From a virus, in IMG/VR virus record IMGVR_UViG_3300005582_000035, positions 1 to 37,779 of that record: a stretch of 37,779 bases of DNA; one strand, 5' to 3'. This document shows, in pieces, positions 34,223 to 37,779 of the stretch. The translations under genes and the position numbers were made by a program. Position 1 is the first letter of the stretch. Each line of letters starts with the position of its first letter. Below the pieces are notes generated by a model. That model had not been told where the DNA came from. It saw only the letters and a list, made by a program, of their open reading frames with translations, and ran no database searches.

Positions 34223-35638
34223 TTAAAGAGTGTAACGATCACTCATTACAGTCTTAAGCATGATGCCTTCTGGAGTGAACTGATCCAAGTCAGCGGCTAG
34301 CAAGCTAGTCATTATACTTGGACTGAATCCACTTACCAAAGCGGCACCACTCTTGTCTGACGCAACAGGCACGTTATCTGAACTGTTTAGGTTCCAGAAA
34401 ACAATCTGTGGCACAGTGTAACCTGCATCTGCGAACTTACGTTCAATCATTTGCATTGCGCTGTCGTCGTGCTTGGCGCATTGGTTGAACTGCATGTCAC
34501 TCAAGATCAGCAACATGGCTGGCATGTCACTGGCTGGTACTGAACCCTTAACTGCAACGCTTAGGATCTTGTCCATAGCGGCATGCAGGTTAGTGCTCAT
34601 GTCCCAATCACTCTTGCTCATTTGTGCTACCTTGTCAACAATGTTACCCTTTAGAGTAACAAGTTGTGGCTTGTCTGAGAAAGTCAAGAATGTGTCCTTG
34701 AACACGCCCTTGTTCTTGTCTGCTAGGTACAAGCCCAAGCTGATTGAAACATCCATACAAGTCACGTTTCCGCTCTTACCAGCCGGACAGCCCATAGAAC
34801 CGCTAACGTCTACGATTGGCATGATGCTGGCATCTCCAACGTAGTTAGGCAAAGCGTCCCACTGTGCCACAATGTGGTCAGTAGATGTCTTGTCTAAAAT
34901 TGCACGTTGGTAACTTCCAATCACACCCTTCAACACGTCATGTGGGAAGATTGCGCTGGCGTTAACCTTAACAGTCTTATCACCTGATACCAACTTGGCT
35001 ACATACTCTGCGAACAGAGGAGTGTGACGGTGGAATGCCTTCTTGTAGTTGCGTGAAGCAACACTTGGCACGTGACTGAAGTTGATGTTGTCCCAATCTC
35101 CAGCACACATTTGGGTTTCAACAACCTTTGTAAGACCAACTAAGCTCTTACGATATTGCTTTGGAGTCATTCCGAAGAATGCTCGTACTTCAGCCGCGAT
35201 CTTACCCTTACGAGGAGTCCACTTTGCGGCCAAGCCGTTCTTAGCACGTAGAGCATCGCCCAACATGGTATAAGCGGCTGACTTCAATACTAGGTTGTGA
35301 AACACAAAGATGTCATCCCAACGGCCAACTTCTGGAACCTTGCGAAGCAAAGCCAAAGCGGCGTCTGGGTCACGCTTTTCTAGATGTACTAGAATGTCGC
35401 GGAACAATTGACGTTCACCTGCGCCACCGCGGACATCACGTGCCCATTGTGCGATGCGTAGTGCTACATCACTGTTTTCCACATAAGCGGCTGTGAAGTC
35501 GCCTGTGATGTCCTTACCACGGCTTGCGCCGATCTTGTAGAACAAGTCAACACAGGCTGATGCTGTTGACTTGCGAGCCTTCATGCCATTGGCGGTACGG
35601 GCTTCTTGATTTGCTACTGCGTTTACAAATGCGTTCAT
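34223..35638 (-). CDS. DUF2828/TROVE-like protein with vWA domain (Ro60-like)
   Basis: 471 residues. The N-terminal half is a helical-repeat region with the family marks IAQWARDVRGGAGERQLFRD (about 62-81) and VGRWDDIFVFH (about 104-114). The C-terminal half is a von Willebrand A domain with an intact MIDAS start D277-V-S-G-S-M and LTFSD and LILSDMQF strands. This layout matches DUF2828 proteins, which are related to TROVE/Ro60. Ro60 binds misfolded RNAs and Y RNAs; bacterial and some phage homologues exist. The gene follows a 500-base structured leader, as might be expected for a cognate RNA. A role in RNA handling is inferred. Confidence 0.85.
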   Translation of the reverse strand: MNAFVNAVANQEARTANGMKARKSTASACVDLFYKIGASRGKDITGDFTAAYVENSDVALRIAQWARDVRGGAGERQLFRDILVHLEKRDPDAALALLRKVPEVGRWDDIFVFHNLVLKSAAYTMLGDALRAKNGLAAKWTPRKGKIAAEVRAFFGMTPKQYRKSLVGLTKVVETQMCAGDWDNINFSHVPSVASRNYKKAFHRHTPLFAEYVAKLVSGDKTVKVNASAIFPHDVLKGVIGSYQRAILDKTSTDHIVAQWDALPNYVGDASIMPIVDVSGSMGCPAGKSGNVTCMDVSISLGLYLADKNKGVFKDTFLTFSDKPQLVTLKGNIVDKVAQMSKSDWDMSTNLHAAMDKILSVAVKGSVPASDMPAMLLILSDMQFNQCAKHDDSAMQMIERKFADAGYTVPQIVFWNLNSSDNVPVASDKSGAALVSGFSPSIMTSLLAADLDQFTPEGIMLKTVMSDRYTL

Positions 35639-35719
35639 TTTATTTTACCTTTACAGAATGTATTTCTTTTCGATATGATTGAAATTTAAAGTTGCTGTTA
35701 ACATTCTAAAACTTTAACA

Positions 35720-35957
35720 GGATGATCGTGCTAATGAGTTTATTTTCTGGTCCGGCCAATCATAGCACCCGGACCCTATCAACGATTCACGTTGACTATC
35801 TAAACTTGCGTCTGCGTTAGAAACATAGTATGTCTTTCCATACTGTCGTCTATTCCATCTGCGTACATGGTATTTCACATGTATAAACTTTTCAGTCCAC
35901 CCTTACGGGGCACATTCTATAGCTTTAAACGTTAGGTTTAAATTGCTGTAGTCATCC
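35720..35957 (-). ncRNA. Structured RNA module 2 upstream of the TROVE-like gene
   Basis: Minus-strand RNA closed by GGATGA/TCATCC (35952-35957 with 35720-35725). The segment after the 5' arm reads CTACAGCAATTTAAA, repeated in module 1 and again at 35641-35660. Inner hairpins include GGTCCGG/CCGGACC, GTATG-GAAAGA-CATAC, CAACG-TGAAT-CGTTG and ACCC/GGGT. No gene fits. It could be a Y-RNA-like partner of the Ro60-like protein or a long regulatory leader. Confidence 0.5.
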
Positions 35958-35966
35958 AAATATAAC

Positions 35967-36120
35967 AGGATCGTTGTCTACTTTTTGTTTTTATCGAGGA
36001 GACTTATCGAAACTCCTCTATCTAATCCTATACATGTTACTAACCTTCAAAGCCTTGCGGCTCCAGTTAGTAACATAAGATTAGCGTTCCATAGTAATAT
36101 GTAGTTGCTGTACCGATCCT
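35967..36120 (-). ncRNA. Structured RNA module 1 upstream of the TROVE-like gene
   Basis: Closed by AGGATCG/CGATCCT (36114-36120 with 35967-35973). Contains an 11-bp hairpin ATGTTACTAAC/GTTAGTAACAT capped by G-AGCC-GCAA-GGCT, and a second hairpin GAGGAG/CTCCTC with a TTTCGATAAGT loop resembling an enlarged T loop. First transcribed element after promoter 36153-36181. Together with module 2 it looks like a tandem duplication of an RNA unit marked by ACAGCAA. Confidence 0.55.
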
Positions 36121-36152
36121 AAAACTGTTTGTTAATTTCTTAACATGTGTAT

Positions 36153-36181
36153 ATTGTACATTAGATTGCTATCTTTGTCAA
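36153..36181 (-). promoter_or_regulatory. Sigma70-type promoter of the RNA modules and TROVE-like gene
   Basis: TTGACA (36176-36181), 17-base spacer, TACAAT (36153-36158), minus strand. Confidence 0.8.
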
Positions 36182-36213
36182 TATCTTTTTTCACTTTTTA
36201 ATCCAAAATGTCC

Positions 36214-36288
36214 TGGCCTCGCTGACAGGAATCGAACCTGTATCTAGACGTTAGGAGTGTCCTATTCTGTCCATTGAACTACAGCGAG
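36214..36288 (-). tRNA. tRNA-Arg (CCT)
   Basis: Acceptor CTCGCTG/CAGCGAG, anticodon CCT in ACTCCTAAC, T loop GGTTCGATTCC, encoded CCA. The base pair next to the anticodon loop is mismatched. Confidence 0.88.
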
Positions 36289-36293
36289 TTATT

Positions 36294-36368
36294 TGGCACC
36301 GCTGGAAGGAATCGAACCTCCATTTCCTCGTTCGTAGCGAGGGGTATACTCCATTATACGACAGCGGT
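36294..36368 (-). tRNA. tRNA-Arg (ACG)
   Basis: Acceptor ACCGCTG/CAGCGGT, anticodon stem-loop CCTCG-CTACGAA-CGAGG, encoded CCA. Confidence 0.92.
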
Positions 36369-36373
36369 AAATT

Positions 36374-36447
36374 TGGTAGGGGTGGTAGGGATCGAACCTA
36401 CGCTCTCAGAGTCAAAGTCTGATATGCTACCATTACATAACACCCCA
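36374..36447 (-). tRNA. tRNA-Gln (TTG)
   Basis: 5' TGGGGTG with 3' CACCCCT (unpaired position 1/72, as is common in tRNA-Gln), anticodon stem-loop TCAGA-CTTTGAC-TCTGA, encoded CCA. Confidence 0.91.
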
Positions 36448-36452
36448 ACAAT

Positions 36453-36544
36453 TGGTACCAGCGGAGGGGATCGAACCCTCTCAAGAACGCTAATCTGGCG
36501 CTAAAAGGCTTATAAGACCTCTCTGACTTCCAAGTCTCGCTGGC
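36453..36544 (-). tRNA. Long-variable-arm tRNA with TAT anticodon (Ile by codon, identity uncertain)
   Basis: Acceptor GCCAGCG/CGCTGGT, very short D loop (GACT-TGGA-AGTC), anticodon stem-loop GAGGT-CTTATAA-GCCTT, a long variable arm with its own stem AGCGC/GCGTT, T arm GAGGG-TTCGATC-CCCTC, encoded CCA. Long variable arms belong to Leu, Ser and Tyr tRNAs, not Ile, so the charged amino acid cannot be read from the anticodon with confidence. Confidence 0.78.
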
Positions 36545-36552
36545 ATTAAATA
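36545..36552 (+). promoter_or_regulatory. T4-like late promoter element near ATG
   Basis: ATTAAATA, then CAAT, then ATG at 36557 (four-base gap). It starts at the base next to the 5' end of the opposite-strand tRNA. Confidence 0.5.
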
Positions 36553-36556
36553 CAAT

Positions 36557-37414
36557 ATGAAATATCTCACTATCCCTTTTCGAGTAGAGTTTGAAACTAG
36601 TAGTGTTACAAAAACTTGGAAAGAATGTGTTCTTGCACAAGCTCAATCCATAGCAGAAAAAAGCTCTGAACCTATTATGCTGGCTATGAGCGGCGGGATA
36701 GATAGCGAAATTATAGCCCGAGCATTTAAGATCTTAGACATACCATTTCGCGCTCTTACAATACGACACAAGCACGGAACCAATCTATACGATACACTAT
36801 GGGCCAATGCATATTGTAGGGAACATAACGTTGAACAAATCCATGTGGACCTGGACATGCCTGATTTTGTAAATCGAGGAATTGATAGTTATATCGAAAA
36901 AGGTTATCAAGCAGTCAATGTGTACAGGTACTTTCAGTTATGGGTCATGGACTATGCAAAAAGTCTCGGAGCAAGAGCTGTTATGGGTAGTGGAGAACAA
37001 GTTTACGTAGTTCATAACGGAGAAGTGTGTGTGCCTTATACTGAAGAACTGCTTGTTCCCCGAGCATGGACTATACACAATCAACCGAGTGCAGAACCTT
37101 TGTTTTATCTCACCGACGATATTATTTCGTCTTGGTTGAATCTTGACTCTATTAAAATAGCTATGCAAAATTTAGATCTATTTCCAACAACAAATACAAA
37201 TGCTACTAGTCCATACAAAAGTGGAAAATATAAAATAGATGCTATACATCAGGAATGGCCTGACATGAGGCGCCGCCCTGCGTATTCAGGATATGAAAAT
37301 ATTAGTAATATACGATCGGAAAAACAATCTCAATTGAGAGATCGATTTGGTAGTCGACAAATACAATACATACCTATAGCTAAACTGTATAAACAATTTA
37401 ATTTAACCATGTAA
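36557..37414 (+). CDS. PP-loop ATP pyrophosphatase (asparagine synthase/QueC-like fold)
   Basis: 285 residues. The PP-loop is S45-G-G-I-D-S50 (MLAMSGGIDSEIIARAFKIL), which binds ATP to adenylate a substrate, as in asparagine synthetase, QueC and tRNA-modifying enzymes. LTIRHKHGTNLYDT and ARAVMGSGEQVYVV are later parts of the nucleotide-binding fold. No glutaminase domain and no zinc-cysteine cluster are present, so it is neither full AsnB nor canonical QueC. No ribosome site; ATTAAATA close to the ATG. Flanked by tRNA genes; a role in RNA or small-molecule amidation is inference. Confidence 0.82.
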   Translation: MKYLTIPFRVEFETSSVTKTWKECVLAQAQSIAEKSSEPIMLAMSGGIDSEIIARAFKILDIPFRALTIRHKHGTNLYDTLWANAYCREHNVEQIHVDLDMPDFVNRGIDSYIEKGYQAVNVYRYFQLWVMDYAKSLGARAVMGSGEQVYVVHNGEVCVPYTEELLVPRAWTIHNQPSAEPLFYLTDDIISSWLNLDSIKIAMQNLDLFPTTNTNATSPYKSGKYKIDAIHQEWPDMRRRPAYSGYENISNIRSEKQSQLRDRFGSRQIQYIPIAKLYKQFNLTM

Positions 37415-37432
37415 CTACTAAACTATAAAATT

Positions 37433-37508
37433 TGGTGCTACCTCCAGGAGTCGAACCTGGTTCAACGGTTCTTCAGACCGCCGCTATGACCGCATCAGCT
37501 AAAGTAGC
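37433..37508 (-). tRNA. tRNA-Phe (GAA)
   Basis: Acceptor GCTACTT/AGGTAGC, anticodon stem-loop GCGGT-CTGAAGA-ACCGT, encoded CCA. Confidence 0.94.
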
Positions 37509-37517
37509 AAATAAAGC

Positions 37518-37578
37518 AGGATAGCATTTTTTGGCTTTTTTTCAAGAAAAGATTTTTAATGTTTGCTGTTGCTATCCT
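37518..37578 (-). repeat. Inverted repeat between tRNA-Trp and tRNA-Phe
   Basis: AGGATAGCA (37518-37526) and TGCTATCCT (37570-37578), 9-bp arms with a 43-base AT-rich loop; probably a spacer helix in the tRNA precursor. Confidence 0.6.
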
Positions 37579-37583
37579 AAAAT

Positions 37584-37657
37584 TGGCGTCCCCCGAGGGA
37601 TTCGAACCCCCACTAACGGTTTTGGAGACCGCAGTACTGCCGTTATACTAGAGAGAC
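37584..37657 (-). tRNA. tRNA-Trp (CCA)
   Basis: Acceptor GTCTCTC/GGGGGAC with several G-U pairs, anticodon stem-loop GCGGT-CTCCAAA-ACCGT, discriminator G, encoded CCA. Confidence 0.92.
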
Positions 37658-37779
37658 TTATTGAATTTGTAAGCCTACGCCGCGTTTATCGTAGATTTAT
37701 TCAGGACTTACCGGCCGCCTAGCCTGACCTCGAGCACGATGGATATCACTTGGGCTTGGTCCAGTACAGTCCCCATTAC
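37658..37779. other. Non-coding edge of the window
   Basis: No supported gene or tRNA in the last 122 bases. The sequence is more GC-rich than its surroundings (CCGGCCGCC, CCTCGAGC) and may be part of another inter-tRNA structured RNA that continues outside the window. Confidence 0.35.

Noticed and set aside
34473-34844. Plus-strand 123-codon frame inside the TROVE-like gene
   Set aside because: Shadow of the vWA domain coding strand; no start signals.
36274-36504. Plus-strand frame across several tRNA genes
   Set aside because: Antisense of three tRNAs; the GRNRTS / GVVGIEPT style of sequence is the well-known artefact of translating tRNA genes in reverse.

Overview
The window looks like an accessory region of a large tailed bacteriophage genome, probably a T4-like myovirus of an aquatic proteobacterium. 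The reasons are dozens of tiny overlapping genes, 19 recognisable tRNA genes, a phage-type holin, a collagen-like tail protein, and two promoter classes: sigma70-like TTGACA-17-TATAAT, and a NNTAAATA element like the T4 late promoter. A phage-borne RNA polymerase omega homologue resembles beta/gammaproteobacterial omega, which hints at the host group. The DNA is AT-rich. No integrase, CRISPR array, insertion sequence or replication gene is visible.

Layout. (1) 1-4126, minus strand: small early genes behind seven near-identical sigma70 promoters, plus an untranslated, strongly structured stretch (3335-3628) behind a duplicated promoter. (2) 4138-4755, plus strand: holin-like gene with a late promoter. 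(3) 9637 to 4756, minus strand: one long run of 16 small genes joined by ATGA-type overlaps, including an SPFH/band-7 lipoprotein, a two-helix membrane peptide, a PGDYG-like protein and zinc-finger proteins. (4) 9641-14782: subtilisin-like protease with a probable outer-membrane barrel, acyl carrier protein, collagen-like tail protein, the first three 2OG-Fe(II)-oxygenase-like genes and a secreted His/Gly-rich protein. (5) 19429 to 14779, minus strand: tRNA-Arg, omega, coiled coil, dual-specificity-type phosphatase, SGNH hydrolase, zinc protein, an oxygenase-like gene, small paralogous proteins and a SulP anion transporter. (6) 19430-25811: four tandem membrane fatty-acid desaturases flanked by oxygenase-like genes, then a secreted DNA/RNA endonuclease. 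(7) 25820-37779: tRNA genes interleaved with oxygenase-like genes, a radical SAM enzyme, a PP-loop ATPase, a DUF2828/TROVE-like (Ro60-like) vWA protein behind a structured RNA leader, and several structured RNAs wedged between tRNAs.

How it may fit together. Ten small HxD...H...R proteins of the 2OG-Fe(II) oxygenase type, the radical SAM protein and the PP-loop protein are mostly expressed as isolated genes. In eight genes a NNTAAATA element ends exactly five bases before the ATG and no Shine-Dalgarno sequence is present. If initiation occurs where it does at T4 late promoters, these mRNAs are leaderless. Holin, tail protein, ACP and nuclease have the same promoter type but keep ordinary leaders. 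Acyl carrier protein plus four intact desaturases suggests remodelling of host lipids or acyl groups during infection. The tRNA block, the Ro60-like protein and long-helix RNAs suggest a second theme of RNA metabolism. Functions of most genes under 100 codons are unknown.
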